From IMG/VR virus record IMGVR_UViG_3300009124_000082, positions 1 to 26,812 of that record: a stretch of 26,812 bases of DNA; one strand, 5' to 3'. The translations under genes were made by a program, and so were the position numbers. The notes under the pieces were generated by a model, which was not told the origin of the DNA, did no database searches, and saw only the letters and a list, made by a program, of their open reading frames with translations. This document shows positions 1 to 6,921 of this stretch, piece by piece (the first letter of the stretch is position 1; every line of letters starts with the position of its first letter). Source of the DNA: a virus.

Positions 1-185
1 ATAAGAGACAGTACCTTTACACTTAGTTTTTTAGCAGAGCCACCACGTAACTCCTTAAACTCAGTGAGGTAACGTTTTATAACGTGTGCCTTAGTCCTAA
101 GTGTACGTTGTAGTTTTTCCAGTCTCTTAATTTCTTGAGCCTCTCTTAGTTGTAACTGCTCTTCAGTTAAATTTTCCTCTTCCAT
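1..185 (-). CDS. Charged helical protein, partial (runs off the left edge)
   Basis: The reading frame opens at ATG 185 and stays open to the window edge, giving 61 complete residues. It begins MEEENLTEEQLQLREAQ and continues with a Lys/Arg/Leu-rich stretch (EIKRLEKLQRTLRTK), so it is probably a long amphipathic helix. The start is supported by an A-rich leader (AAAAAAAGTAAAAGT directly before ATG) that matches other starts in this window, and by a promoter-like TATATTTA at 223-230. Asp/Glu codon choice (mainly GAG) is like the neighbouring genes. I do not recognise the family. The C-terminus lies outside the window, so no function is proposed. Confidence 0.6.
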   Translation of the reverse strand, partial: MEEENLTEEQLQLREAQEIKRLEKLQRTLRTKAHVIKRYLTEFKELRGGSAKKLSVKVLSL

Positions 186-222
186 ACTTTTACTTTTTTT
201 GGTTAATTTATTTTATACTCTA

Positions 223-253
223 TAAATATAAGGGTTTTACTTTTTAGTGTCAA
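223..253 (-). promoter_or_regulatory. Candidate promoter (TTG-N20-TATATTTA)
   Basis: On the minus strand TTG (251-253) is followed after exactly 20 bases by TATATTTA (223-230), about 40 bases before the ATG at 185. The layout resembles the Bacteroidota -33/-7 promoter (TTTG and TAnnTTTG). It overlaps the end of the upstream gene 237-914. Confidence 0.5.
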
Positions 254-914
254 GTTGTTTACAGTGTAGTTGTAACTGACCCTCTAACCACCAGTAGTTA
301 CTCTTAAAAAAGGTAAGTATACTATACCTCTTAGAGTCAAAGACAACCTCACCGTCCTTATATGCTGTAATACGACAAGTTTTACCACTACTACTAAAGT
401 CTGTAAAGGTAACCTTGTCAGTAACATACCCTTTGTTTTTATACCACAGGTCTCTCTTGTCCTTGAGGGTATACCATATACCGTCCTCTACTATATCAAA
501 GTAAAAGTCCGTTATAACACGCTCTATTACCGTCTCTAAGTCTCGTTTATAAGACTTAATAATACCGTTATAGTCGGGGTTACCAGTAGACTCAGTGTTT
601 AATACTTTGTTTATATGGTAAACCACGTCATTAACCTCTAAAAAGTTGTTGTAGTTAGCCCATACACTAATAGTAGACCTAAAGTTATGCTCGTTAATAT
701 ACCACGTACATACACCGTCACCCTTATACGCCAGGGTTAGTTGTTGTTGGTAAGTGTTTAATAATCTATAGTCGGGGTAAGACTCCTCCAACCACTCGTT
801 TAAGTTTAATACGTCACCGTTAAACTTACCTTTACTTTGGTGTTTCCTCATCCATTGCCAGTTGTCAATATTAGTAAGGAGGTTTTTTACCTCGTAATAC
901 TCGTCGTAAATCAT
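237..914 (-). CDS. Unknown phage protein, 225 aa
   Basis: I do not recognise a family. The protein is soluble and mixed alpha/beta in appearance, rich in Trp, Tyr, Asn and Asp, with no signal peptide or membrane segment. Its ATG at 914 overlaps the TGA of the upstream 25-codon ORF as ATGA, so translation is probably coupled, and CTTAGTAAT directly precedes the start. Codon choice is extreme: by hand count 17 of 18 Asp codons are GAC, every Glu codon I checked is GAG, and no Phe or Ile codon I checked is TTC or ATC. It lies in a cluster of small accessory genes away from the virion genes, so an early or host-takeover role is possible, but that is inference only. Confidence 0.75.
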   Translation of the reverse strand: MIYDEYYEVKNLLTNIDNWQWMRKHQSKGKFNGDVLNLNEWLEESYPDYRLLNTYQQQLTLAYKGDGVCTWYINEHNFRSTISVWANYNNFLEVNDVVYHINKVLNTESTGNPDYNGIIKSYKRDLETVIERVITDFYFDIVEDGIWYTLKDKRDLWYKNKGYVTDKVTFTDFSSSGKTCRITAYKDGEVVFDSKRYSILTFFKSNYWWLEGQLQLHCKQLDTKK

Positions 915-988
915 ATTACTAAGTTTAAGTTGTCAAAGACGTCTATGGTAACCTCGTCCTTGTCTGTTGTGTCAATATTACTCTTCAT
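911..988 (-). CDS. Very small ORF, 25 aa
   Basis: ATG 988 to TGA 911-913 encodes a 25-residue acidic peptide beginning MKSNIDTTDKDEV. Its start lies inside the last codons of the upstream gene (978-1169), and its stop overlaps the next ATG (914) as ATGA. This chain of overlaps is the main evidence that it is translated. It may instead serve only to couple translation between its neighbours. No function can be assigned. Confidence 0.45.
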   Translation of the reverse strand: MKSNIDTTDKDEVTIDVFDNLNLVI

Positions 989-1169
989 AGTTTCTAATAG
1001 TCTCAGCCATAAACGGAGGGTATATACCTACAATATGTTGGTTAGGGTCTGTGCTCAAAAGGTAATCCTCGTATTCCTTCTTTGGGTACCACTTGTCGTT
1101 TACAAGTATCCACTCACCGACCTCGTCCTTGTGCTTGTCTAACCACTCTCGTTGCTCGTCAATAGTCAT
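978..1169 (-). CDS. Small acidic protein, 63 aa
   Basis: The frame is open from 1196, but I prefer ATG 1169. It falls one base after the TAA (1171-1173) of the upstream 45-aa gene, forming TAATATG, whereas 1196 would overlap that gene by 26 bases. The product starts MTIDEQREWLDKHKDEV and is rich in Trp, Tyr, Glu and Asp, with no signal peptide or membrane segment. I do not recognise it. Tight spacing with genes on both sides indicates one co-translated mini-operon. Confidence 0.6.
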   Translation of the reverse strand: MTIDEQREWLDKHKDEVGEWILVNDKWYPKKEYEDYLLSTDPNQHIVGIYPPFMAETIRNYEE

Positions 1170-1170
1170 A

Positions 1171-1308
1171 TTAGTTGTTTTTAAGGTATGCCTCAATCTC
1201 CTTTACAGTTTCTTTGTAAAGGTTAGCACGGTGGTTATCACCTAACTCTGTAAATAATGTTACTTGGTCTTTGTAAAAGTTTAAGGTGTTTACTAAGTTG
1301 TTTTTCAT
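1171..1308 (-). CDS. Small protein, 45 aa
   Basis: ATG 1308 to TAA 1171-1173 encodes a 45-residue protein starting MKNNLVNTLNFYKDQV and ending EIEAYLKNN, probably two helices. It is the first gene after a promoter-like TTG-N20-TATATTTA (1342-1372), with an A-rich leader (AACTTAAAACAACTTAGAA) before the ATG. It is followed immediately by the 63-aa gene. Supporting signs are the promoter position, the lack of overlap and codon choice like its neighbours. Family unknown. Confidence 0.6.
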   Translation of the reverse strand: MKNNLVNTLNFYKDQVTLFTELGDNHRANLYKETVKEIEAYLKNN

Positions 1309-1341
1309 TTCTAAGTTGTTTTAAGTTGTTGTTTTACACTG

Positions 1342-1372
1342 TAAATATACGGCTTTTATTTTATACCGACAA
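1342..1372 (-). promoter_or_regulatory. Candidate promoter (TTG-N20-TATATTTA)
   Basis: Minus-strand TTG (1370-1372), 20 bases, then TATATTTA (1342-1349), 33 bases upstream of the ATG at 1308. It has the same spacing as the site at 223-253. It would drive the 1308-237 small-gene cluster. Confidence 0.5.
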
Positions 1373-1400
1373 GTAAGTCAATAAAAAAAAGTAAATTATT

Positions 1401-1706
1401 TTATTTAGGATAGTCGTCAAGGTTAATACCCCTCTCCTTAAGACGTTGGTAAAACTGCTCGTGTACGGGGTTGTCGTCGTTGTATATCTCGTAACCTAAG
1501 TTAGTTAATATCTCCTCAGTATACATACCTATTCTTTTGTAGTTAACCTCGTTACCTTTAACCTCTTTAAGTGTAGTACCGTCGTCCTTATTACGACGAC
1601 TCCTACATACTTTACACTGACTATCTTTACCGTCACTTGAGATTGTACGGTTGTGAAACTCACTATAAGGTTTAACTATTTTACACCCGTTACACTTTTT
1701 TTCCAT
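1401..1706 (-). CDS. Zinc-ribbon protein related to the N-terminus of phage HNH nucleases, 101 aa
   Basis: Residues 5-35 carry two CxxC pairs (CNGC near residue 5 and CKVC near 31), separated by a segment with KPYSEFHNR and SSDGKDSQC. This is the usual treble-clef or zinc-ribbon module found at the start of many phage HNH endonucleases and stand-alone phage proteins. The rest (residues 40-101) has no His-Asn-His motif, so nuclease activity is not supported. It is more likely a DNA- or RNA-binding protein. The start follows AAAGAAAGTAAAAAAG and lies 21 bases after a TATATTTA motif at 1727-1734. The domain call rests on recognised spacing only. Confidence 0.6.
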   Translation of the reverse strand: MEKKCNGCKIVKPYSEFHNRTISSDGKDSQCKVCRSRRNKDDGTTLKEVKGNEVNYKRIGMYTEEILTNLGYEIYNDDNPVHEQFYQRLKERGINLDDYPK

Positions 1707-1720
1707 CTTTTTTACTTTCT

Positions 1721-1757
1721 TTACTATAAATATAGTCTAAAATTATATTTATATAAA
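1721..1757. promoter_or_regulatory. Two interleaved opposing promoter candidates
   Basis: TATATTTA occurs on the minus strand at 1727-1734 with TTT 20 bases upstream (1755-1757), facing the zinc-ribbon gene. It also occurs on the plus strand at 1744-1751 with TTA 20 bases upstream (1721-1723), facing the small-RNA candidate. The two sites occupy almost the same 37 bases, so polymerase could use only one at a time. Confidence 0.45.
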
Positions 1758-1939
1758 GTAACGGGGTTTTTTCTCTCAAGGATTTATTCATTCAAGTAAT
1801 ATGCCCAACCTTCTTCCCGGCATATATAACTTGTCATTACTTTTCCCCGTTACTTTTTTTTTTAACTTCGTTAATTAACGTTGTTTATTTATTCTTATAC
1901 ATAAGGAGGGGTGGTTTTTTAACCACCTCTTTTTTTTTT
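1755..1939 (+). ncRNA. Candidate structured small RNA, about 185 nt
   Basis: AAAGTAACGGGG (1755-1766) is perfectly complementary to CCCCGTTACTTT (1845-1856). Inside lies a second stem: CAAGT (1793-1797) pairs with ACTTG (1829-1833), and ATATGCC (1799-1805) pairs with GGCATAT (1819-1825), closing a 13-base loop. The first arm begins 4 bases after a plus-strand TATATTTA (1744-1751), where transcription would start. The unit ends in a strong intrinsic terminator (1905-1939). No reading frame of useful length covers it. Promoter, folded body and terminator together suggest an independent RNA gene. A long stem, a large unpaired bubble and an upper stem are vaguely 6S-like, but no homology is claimed. 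Confidence 0.5.
1905..1939 (+). terminator. Strong intrinsic terminator
   Basis: The stem AGGGGTGGTT (1907-1916) pairs with AACCACCTCT (1921-1930), with one G-U pair, around a TTTT loop. Ten T follow (1930-1939). It ends whatever is transcribed on the plus strand from about 1757, and there is no plus-strand protein gene upstream of it. Confidence 0.75.
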
Positions 1940-1943
1940 ATTA

Positions 1944-1974
1944 TTTACGTAAAAAACTTTTTACTGTATATTTA
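1944..1974 (+). promoter_or_regulatory. Candidate promoter of the HTH gene
   Basis: TTT (1944-1946), 20 bases, then TATATTTA (1967-1974) lie just upstream of the A-rich leader and ATG at 1992. The site comes directly after the small-RNA terminator, so the two plus-strand units are separate. Confidence 0.5.
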
Positions 1975-1991
1975 TTAAAAAAAGTAACAGT

Positions 1992-2273
1992 ATGGAAACA
2001 AGTAAAAAAGGGGCAAGTAAGTTAACACCCGAAAGAGTTAACGTGATTAAACAACTATTTCAGTTTAAGGACATTAAAGACGGTGAGATAGCACAGTGCT
2101 TCGGTGTAAGCAGAGAGTGTATTAACACAATACGTAACGGTCACCGTTGGGGTGACGTTACGGGTATTAAGGTAAAGACTGGTAACGACTTTAGACAATT
2201 TAGTAAAACTAAGGAGGACGTAATAAAAGACCAGATTAAAAAACAACTTATAAACCACCTAAAAGATTTGTAG
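1992..2273 (+). CDS. Helix-turn-helix protein, 93 aa
   Basis: Residues 28-52 form a clear helix-turn-helix: DGEIAQCFGVSRECINTIRN, followed by GHRW. The pattern (AxxFGVSRxxIxxIxxGxxW) is shared with the DNA-binding tail domains of phage homing endonucleases and with small phage regulators. The rest is basic and helical, with no nuclease motif, so it is probably a stand-alone DNA-binding regulator. It is the only plus-strand protein gene I support here, and it has its own promoter (1944-1974), the leader AAAAAAAGTAACAGT and a terminator (2296-2325). Being opposite to all other genes is typical of a phage repressor or early regulator, but its target is unknown. Confidence 0.7.
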   Translation: METSKKGASKLTPERVNVIKQLFQFKDIKDGEIAQCFGVSRECINTIRNGHRWGDVTGIKVKTGNDFRQFSKTKEDVIKDQIKKQLINHLKDL

Positions 2274-2295
2274 TTTTTGTTAGTTTAATGTTGTT

Positions 2296-2325
2296 AAAGG
2301 GGGTTGTGGTTTACCCCCTTTTTTT
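2296..2325 (+). terminator. Intrinsic terminator between convergent genes
   Basis: AAAGGGGG (2296-2303) pairs with CCCCCTTT (2314-2321) around a 10-base loop, with T7 at 2319-2325. It ends the HTH gene on the plus strand. The same hairpin also lies directly after the minus-strand gene 2324-2461, with a weaker T-tract (TTT) on that side. Confidence 0.8.
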
Positions 2326-2461
2326 ATTTATTACGGTCTTTATATTTTTGGTAACATATACCGAAGGCTTGAGCAGTCTTATACTCCTCTTTAATCTCTC
2401 TATAACAACGTTGTATAAACTGTTGTTGTGTCTCGTTACTTTTTGGCGTCGGTATCGGCAT
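2324..2461 (-). CDS. Small Cys-containing phage protein, 45 aa
   Basis: ATG 2461 to TAA 2324-2326 gives a protein beginning MPIPTPKSNETQQQFIQRCY and ending CYQKYKDRNK. The pattern MPxPxxxExxxxFIxRC followed about 17 residues later by CYxxY/W is a small module I recognise from phage structural gene clusters, both stand-alone and as the N-terminus of portal or protease proteins. Its exact role is not known to me. The two Cys residues could bind metal or form a disulphide. It overlaps the upstream 58-aa gene by 26 bases and is the last gene of the leftward virion operon, ending at the shared terminator. Confidence 0.65.
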   Translation of the reverse strand: MPIPTPKSNETQQQFIQRCYREIKEEYKTAQAFGICYQKYKDRNK

Positions 2462-2612
2462 TATTCTTAAACTTTTCGTAAATCTTAATGGCTGACAAAG
2501 TAATAGTCAATAATAATAAGAGTATACGTAAACCGTCCTCTATATTCATAAAGGATATACCTAAAACCACAGGGTTAATAAGTAATAATTTCTCTTGTAA
2601 CAACTCCTTCAT
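2436..2612 (-). CDS. Single-span membrane peptide, holin-like, 58 aa
   Basis: ATG 2612 overlaps the TAA of the upstream adaptor gene as TAATG, so it is probably translationally coupled. The product starts MKELLQEKLLLINPVV and carries one hydrophobic segment (LRILLLLLTITLSAIKIY, about residues 28-45), followed by a charged tail (EKFKNNADTDAKK). Size, a single span and a late position fit a small holin or other lysis-related membrane protein. No endolysin is visible beside it, so the lysis role is inference. It could also be an inner-membrane protein of another kind. Confidence 0.6.
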   Translation of the reverse strand: MKELLQEKLLLINPVVLGISFMNIEDGLRILLLLLTITLSAIKIYEKFKNNADTDAKK

Positions 2613-3193
2613 TACTTACAGCAGTAATAATCACTTGACGGGTCTAAATACCCTTTAACACCCTTTGGTGGTAACTTACGTGGCATTGTATTACTAATAT
2701 GGATACCGTTAAAATAATTCTCCTTAGACGGTGGCATACCGTCAGTACTACTATAACTGTAATACTGTGGAAAGTCGTTAGGGTTGTTTTTAAGATAGTC
2801 CATTAAACGAGCAGCATAAAACTCGTAACGGTTCTGTGTTATACTCCTCAAGTAACGCATCTCACTTGCCGTCACTGCCGAACCACCCTCAGTATTACCG
2901 ACTATAACCGTTTTATTCATTACTCTACTCCATATCTCAGGTAAAGACTCGTAGTAACTACGTTGTATTAAATAAGGTTGTATATAGTCCTGTAATAAGG
3001 TTGTTTCTGCTGAGGTTAAAGTACTATTTTCTGCCGCATTTTTAATATGATTTAGGTATTTTGTACCTAAAAGTGTCTGTAAACCGATATCGGTTGCTAC
3101 TTGTATATTGCTTAATAATAAAGCCTCGTCTACATTCTCGTTAATGGACGAGAAACTCTTAATTTTCTCCGCACTTACTAATAATACTGGCAT
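2612..3193 (-). CDS. Head-tail adaptor-like protein, 193 aa
   Basis: The protein sits directly after the portal gene and starts on its last base (position 3193 shared). The N-terminal half (VDEALLLSNIQVATDIGLQ, LLGTKYLNHI, LQDYIQPYLIQRSYYESL) looks like the all-helical adaptor family of Bacteroidota phages (DUF6712-like), which attach to the bottom of the portal ring. The tail (residues 150-193) is loop-like and rich in Tyr and Pro, ending in CCK. There is no signal peptide. Family assignment is from motif memory, and the position next to the portal strengthens it. Confidence 0.55.
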   Translation of the reverse strand: MPVLLVSAEKIKSFSSINENVDEALLLSNIQVATDIGLQTLLGTKYLNHIKNAAENSTLTSAETTLLQDYIQPYLIQRSYYESLPEIWSRVMNKTVIVGNTEGGSAVTASEMRYLRSITQNRYEFYAARLMDYLKNNPNDFPQYYSYSSTDGMPPSKENYFNGIHISNTMPRKLPPKGVKGYLDPSSDYYCCK

Positions 3194-4302
3194 TACTCAG
3201 GGGTGTTGTTTAATGGTTTATCGTCAAAAAGAGTATTCTGTACGTTGGTAATCTCGTAGTCCTTTTTGTCTTTGTAAAATAAGACCTTTCTAAACTCCTT
3301 ATTTAACTTGTTCTGTAGTGGTACTATTAAAGTAGACAAGAAGTGCTCGTAGGCGTCACGTAACTCGTCCTTAGACCCTAATCCTTGTACGGTCTTAATA
3401 CCTAACAACGACGGGTTACTAATTCTAACGGCTGTAAGTATGGTCTGGTTTACCATCTCGTTTAACTGTATAAACATATCCGCACTGGCACTGTTGGTAA
3501 AAGGTGTAATAGTCGGCTCGTGCTCCTTGTCCTCACTGAAGGTTACGATAATATTACCAGCCTGATTTGTAGAGGTATACTTTTCCTCAAGGTGACGGTA
3601 CACTGACTCTCTTTCCTCTTCCGAAGGTATACCATTATTCATACTAAAGACCGCTCCACTGTGGTAACCATTCTGTAAGTTACGTAAGTGATAGTTTTTT
3701 ATCTCTACGTCAATCTCAGCAGCGTAACGTGCTCCTATCCATGCGTTAACAGGGTAATAAAACTGAGAAGGCTGGTAAGTCTTATAGTAATAAATCTGTG
3801 AGGGTGTATCGTTGGTAAGGTCAAAGGCAGGTAACTCTACAGGCTTGTTTTTTCTAACTTGCGTCCAGTCACTACTAAAGTAAAAGTTTTTAATACGGTC
3901 GTATTCGTCAGCCTTACCAGTCCTAAGTTTACTCAAGTCCATATGGTAAAACTCACTAATACCCTCACCGTCTTTACGGAGGAGAGTATTAAGTGAGATA
4001 CCGTTATGGATAATAAAATCCGTAGCACACTTTTTATAAATATCGTAAACACTCTCCGTAGAGTTAGCCATAACAAGGTCAGCGGTAACACCGTCAATAA
4101 GTAAGTCTCTACCTACAACAGCGTCTATTACACTGTTTAATGCGGACCTTAAAATACTACTGTAGTTGTAAAGGTCTATACTGTGACTGGGCCACAAGTT
4201 ATCGTCACCCCAGTAAATCCAGTCCTTATTGTTTTTTACCTCCTCAAAGTGAGGTAAGTTAGCCGCACTGAACTCAAGTGTTTTTACATTTATATTTTCC
4301 AT
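3193..4302 (-). CDS. Portal protein, 369 aa
   Basis: The sequence follows the phage portal pattern: an N-terminal segment with WIYWGDDNLWP, then SSILRSALNSVIDAVVGRDL (residues about 49-68), a central region with RKDGEGISEFYHMDL, and a C-terminal helical part with AVRISNPSLLGIKTVQGLGS (the usual portal region with PxLLG). Length is at the low end for portals. A TATATTTA motif ends only 7 bases before its ATG, so it may start its own transcript. It lies after the fibres and about 17 kb from the terminase, whereas portals usually follow the terminase. It should form the dodecameric DNA gate at the capsid vertex. Confidence 0.75.
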   Translation of the reverse strand: MENINVKTLEFSAANLPHFEEVKNNKDWIYWGDDNLWPSHSIDLYNYSSILRSALNSVIDAVVGRDLLIDGVTADLVMANSTESVYDIYKKCATDFIIHNGISLNTLLRKDGEGISEFYHMDLSKLRTGKADEYDRIKNFYFSSDWTQVRKNKPVELPAFDLTNDTPSQIYYYKTYQPSQFYYPVNAWIGARYAAEIDVEIKNYHLRNLQNGYHSGAVFSMNNGIPSEEERESVYRHLEEKYTSTNQAGNIIVTFSEDKEHEPTITPFTNSASADMFIQLNEMVNQTILTAVRISNPSLLGIKTVQGLGSKDELRDAYEHFLSTLIVPLQNKLNKEFRKVLFYKDKKDYEITNVQNTLFDDKPLNNTPE

Positions 4303-4309
4303 ATACTAC

Positions 4310-4317
4310 TAAATATA
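4310..4317 (-). promoter_or_regulatory. TATATTTA motif 7 bases before the portal ATG
   Basis: The minus-strand sequence is TATATTTAGTAGTATATGG. If TATATTTA is the -7 box, transcription would begin at or next to the start codon, giving a leaderless message. Confidence 0.4.
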
Positions 4318-4339
4318 ATTTTTAGTTTAATTTCACGTA

Positions 4340-5440
4340 TTAGTGTGTTCCTTCAACTACAATATGGTCGTCTACAATAACAATCGTAAAGATATGACGA
4401 CCCGTAGTTAAACTATTTGCTGAGTTGTCTGTTATACCGAAGCCAGTATCCGTTGCCACTGAATTGATTGATACATTACTACCCGTATCATTGTTGATTA
4501 CCCAGTGGTAAACCTCACCGTTTCTTACTCCGTTAATTTTAAGGTTTAAGTTACCAGCACCGATTGTAGTGTATTGAACCATACCTCCACCACCAGTCAA
4601 AAACTGCTCGTTGGATATGGATGTCCCTGAACTCGTTGCCGATTGTATTCTACCATAAGAATATAAGTTGTCGGTGTGTAAAGTCTGGTCGTAAAGGGTT
4701 GTTCTACCTGACGCAGCAATCATTGCTGAGATGTCATTCTCAATAGTACAAGTCTGTACCGCAATACCGGCAACCTTATATAAGAAACCACCTTTATTAG
4801 TACCATCAAAGGTTAAACCATTAAAAGCAAGTGCTGCGTGGTCGTTACCACTGTCATTAGTACAAGTTAGTTGGTAACCACCTGCGGCAATAGCATAACG
4901 TGGTCCGTCCCAACCACCTGCCTCTACACCTATACCTGATGCTTTATTACAGTTAGGACCCGTGTAAAAACCTTGAGTACCTATAAGAGTATTGTACTCA
5001 CCTCCATATATATTACCGTTTACTGAGTTACTAATAAACTGGTGGTTACCATTAGTCTGTACTCCACCCTTAGACCCTATAATAGTATTATATTGTCCTC
5101 CGTTAATATGCGGTTGTGAGGAGTCATTATCTTGTTCTGAACCGATAATGGTATTCATCTGCCCTGACGAGATGTTAGCACCCCTTGACGAGATAACTGC
5201 CACGTTGTTTATACCACCTATACGGATATGCGTGTTAGGTGATGCTGACGCTGACGCAATAATAGCGTAGGTCTGGTCTGTTGCTGTTATGGTATATGTC
5301 CCTCCACTGTGATTAGAGAATAAGGAACCATAAGTCCTTTTAGATGTTGTAGTACTGCCTGAGTTAACGACCGGAATTATTTCATTAAGGTTCCAGACCT
5401 CGTTAGCCGTAGGTAAAGCACTTATTTTAACGTTAGCCAT
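4340..5440 (-). CDS. Tail fibre or spike protein with hemagglutinin-like repeats, 366 aa
   Basis: After an N-terminal region of phage fibre type (MANVKISALPTANE, then IIPVVNSGSTTTSKRTYGSL), the protein carries repeated short strands such as GGQYNTIIGSKGG, GGEYNTLIGTQGF and SGQMNTIIGSEQD at 14-30 residue spacing. These resemble the beta-prism repeats of YadA-like and Hep/Hag adhesin heads, which trimerise. The C-terminal part (DDHIVVEGTH) closes the fibre. The protein is rich in Gly, Asn and Thr and has no signal peptide, as expected for a virion protein. It is probably a receptor-binding side fibre. Specificity cannot be read from the sequence. Confidence 0.65.
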   Translation of the reverse strand: MANVKISALPTANEVWNLNEIIPVVNSGSTTTSKRTYGSLFSNHSGGTYTITATDQTYAIIASASASPNTHIRIGGINNVAVISSRGANISSGQMNTIIGSEQDNDSSQPHINGGQYNTIIGSKGGVQTNGNHQFISNSVNGNIYGGEYNTLIGTQGFYTGPNCNKASGIGVEAGGWDGPRYAIAAGGYQLTCTNDSGNDHAALAFNGLTFDGTNKGGFLYKVAGIAVQTCTIENDISAMIAASGRTTLYDQTLHTDNLYSYGRIQSATSSGTSISNEQFLTGGGGMVQYTTIGAGNLNLKINGVRNGEVYHWVINNDTGSNVSINSVATDTGFGITDNSANSLTTGRHIFTIVIVDDHIVVEGTH

Positions 5441-5445
5441 ATTAT

Positions 5446-6918
5446 TTAATTTTGCTCTGTTCTAATCGGGTCGTTACCCTCTGTTGTTATAGTATCCCCA
5501 CCCTCACTTAATAAGTTATATGTAACCTGAGATGGAGATGGCGTTATGGTCGGTGTAGGTGTTGGTGTTTCCGTTGTTGTTAATGTAGGTGTTATAGTCG
5601 GTGTCGGTGTAGGTGTCTCCGTCTGTGTCTGTGTAGGAGTTAATGTAGGTGTTGCCGTCTGTGTCGGTGTAATAGTCTGTGTAGGAGTTATAGTAGGGGT
5701 CGGTGTCGGTGTAGGAGACGGTGGTATACACGTATAAACGTAGTCTAACGTACTATCTCCATTAAAGATAGCCACATATACATCTACACCGTCACTATAC
5801 CCGTAGTAGTTAGTATTTCCGTCTTTAACCCACTCACATCTTTCCATTGAGTAATCAGTTGTTGCTGACGTAGAGTACCATAAAGACTCCGCACTATCTC
5901 TAAAGTATAAGTTAACGTTGGCAACACCAGGCTCGTAACCCGCACCCTGTAAAGCCCTACATACGTCACTAATACTATTACCCGTAACCCCGTATTGTTT
6001 CGTTGTAAATACAGGGTCAGTATTACCACTCAAAGATAAACTAATACCTATAACAGGGTCGTTGTCCTTAGGAGCCCATATAGGTTTATTAACCACGTTG
6101 GTTGTACCGTCTTTATAATACTCAGTTACGGTTGCTGAGTAATACCCTGGCACTATAGGTGACTGACCGATGTTGGTATAAGTGTAAGCCGTTATAGGTG
6201 ATAGGTCAAAGTAACCGTAACCCTGACTTATAACTTGTGTTGGGTCTAAATATGTCTTAAATCCAGCCCACGTATTACCCGTTGTAATCTCTTTATAAAA
6301 AGTCTCACCAGACGCTCCTATTGACACGTTACAGGCGTTAGGGTCATTACCATATAGATTGTTGTTGTAACGTTGTATAACACCCGTTGTGATGTCCTCC
6401 ACTAATAAGTCAGGGAAACTATATTTCCATTCCCACTGTAACCTTGAGGCATTAGGCATAGAATACTTAAAGGCAACCATTGCTCTCTCCTCGTTAACTC
6501 CCTCCTCGTAATAAATAAAGTTGGCATTATTCTCGTTACTACTAATGTAAGTGGTAAACTCACCAGGTATAGTGTCGTCCTCCAGAACGGCTCTACCCTC
6601 CTCTAACTTGTCAAAGGCATATTTAGGGTCAGTACTATTCTGGTTAAACGTCTCGTATACTGAGTAATAGTGTTGTCCTTCGTGAGAAAATAAAACATAA
6701 GGTACGTCACCGGTATAACCCTCAGGTTCTTGACCTTCAATAAAGATAAACTCGTCGTAACGACTTGTACTTGTACTTACGTTTTTAGGGTAAAACCTTA
6801 CCTTCTCTTTACTTAATATGTGCTCAAAAGAAAATAAGTAGTTGGGGTTGTCTAACGTCTTATGTTGTGAGACCGTTACGACTAATCTATTTTCCTCGTT
6901 ACGTTTAATGTATAACAT
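5446..6918 (-). CDS. Virion protein with PT-rich repeat linker, 490 aa
   Basis: The N-terminal domain (MLYIKRNEENRLVVTVSQHK, residues 1-80) is a beta-rich module seen repeatedly in Bacteroidota and marine phage tail regions. The middle (residues 80-400) is Tyr/Asn/Thr-rich, probably beta-sandwich, and includes WYSTSATTDYSMERCEW. Residues about 402-470 are a Pro-Thr repeat (TPTPTITPTQTITPTQTATP and variants), followed by a short tail with GGDTITTEGND. Such linkers usually form extended stalks on the virion surface. The gene lies between the adhesin cluster and the fibre, so tail-tip or surface decoration is likely. The exact role is unknown. Confidence 0.6.
   Translation of the reverse strand: MLYIKRNEENRLVVTVSQHKTLDNPNYLFSFEHILSKEKVRFYPKNVSTSTSRYDEFIFIEGQEPEGYTGDVPYVLFSHEGQHYYSVYETFNQNSTDPKYAFDKLEEGRAVLEDDTIPGEFTTYISSNENNANFIYYEEGVNEERAMVAFKYSMPNASRLQWEWKYSFPDLLVEDITTGVIQRYNNNLYGNDPNACNVSIGASGETFYKEITTGNTWAGFKTYLDPTQVISQGYGYFDLSPITAYTYTNIGQSPIVPGYYSATVTEYYKDGTTNVVNKPIWAPKDNDPVIGISLSLSGNTDPVFTTKQYGVTGNSISDVCRALQGAGYEPGVANVNLYFRDSAESLWYSTSATTDYSMERCEWVKDGNTNYYGYSDGVDVYVAIFNGDSTLDYVYTCIPPSPTPTPTPTITPTQTITPTQTATPTLTPTQTQTETPTPTPTITPTLTTTETPTPTPTITPSPSQVTYNLLSEGGDTITTEGNDPIRTEQN
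5516..5725. repeat. Tandem repeat coding the PT linker
   Basis: Short degenerate units of 6-30 bases (GGTGTAGGTGTT-like on the plus strand) encode the Pro-Thr stalk of the 490-aa protein. Open frames on the other strand and in the other minus-strand frame exist only because of this repeat. Confidence 0.75.
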
Positions 6919-6921
6919 TAC

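Noticed and set aside
1755-1856. Insertion-sequence ends formed by the 12-bp inverted repeat
   Set aside because: The repeat encloses only 78 bases with no transposase or target-site duplication, and the inner hairpin and terminator fit a transcribed RNA better.
2288-2470. 60-codon hydrophobic plus-strand open frame
   Set aside because: It overlaps a terminator and lies opposite two small minus-strand genes with better start signals and coupling.
5516-5725. CRISPR-like repeats
   Set aside because: Repeat units are short, degenerate, in frame and without unique spacers. They encode a protein stalk.
5546-5737. Open frame on the plus strand made of Val and Gly repeats
   Set aside because: It is the complement of the Pro-Thr repeat in the 490-aa protein and exists only because of the repeat.
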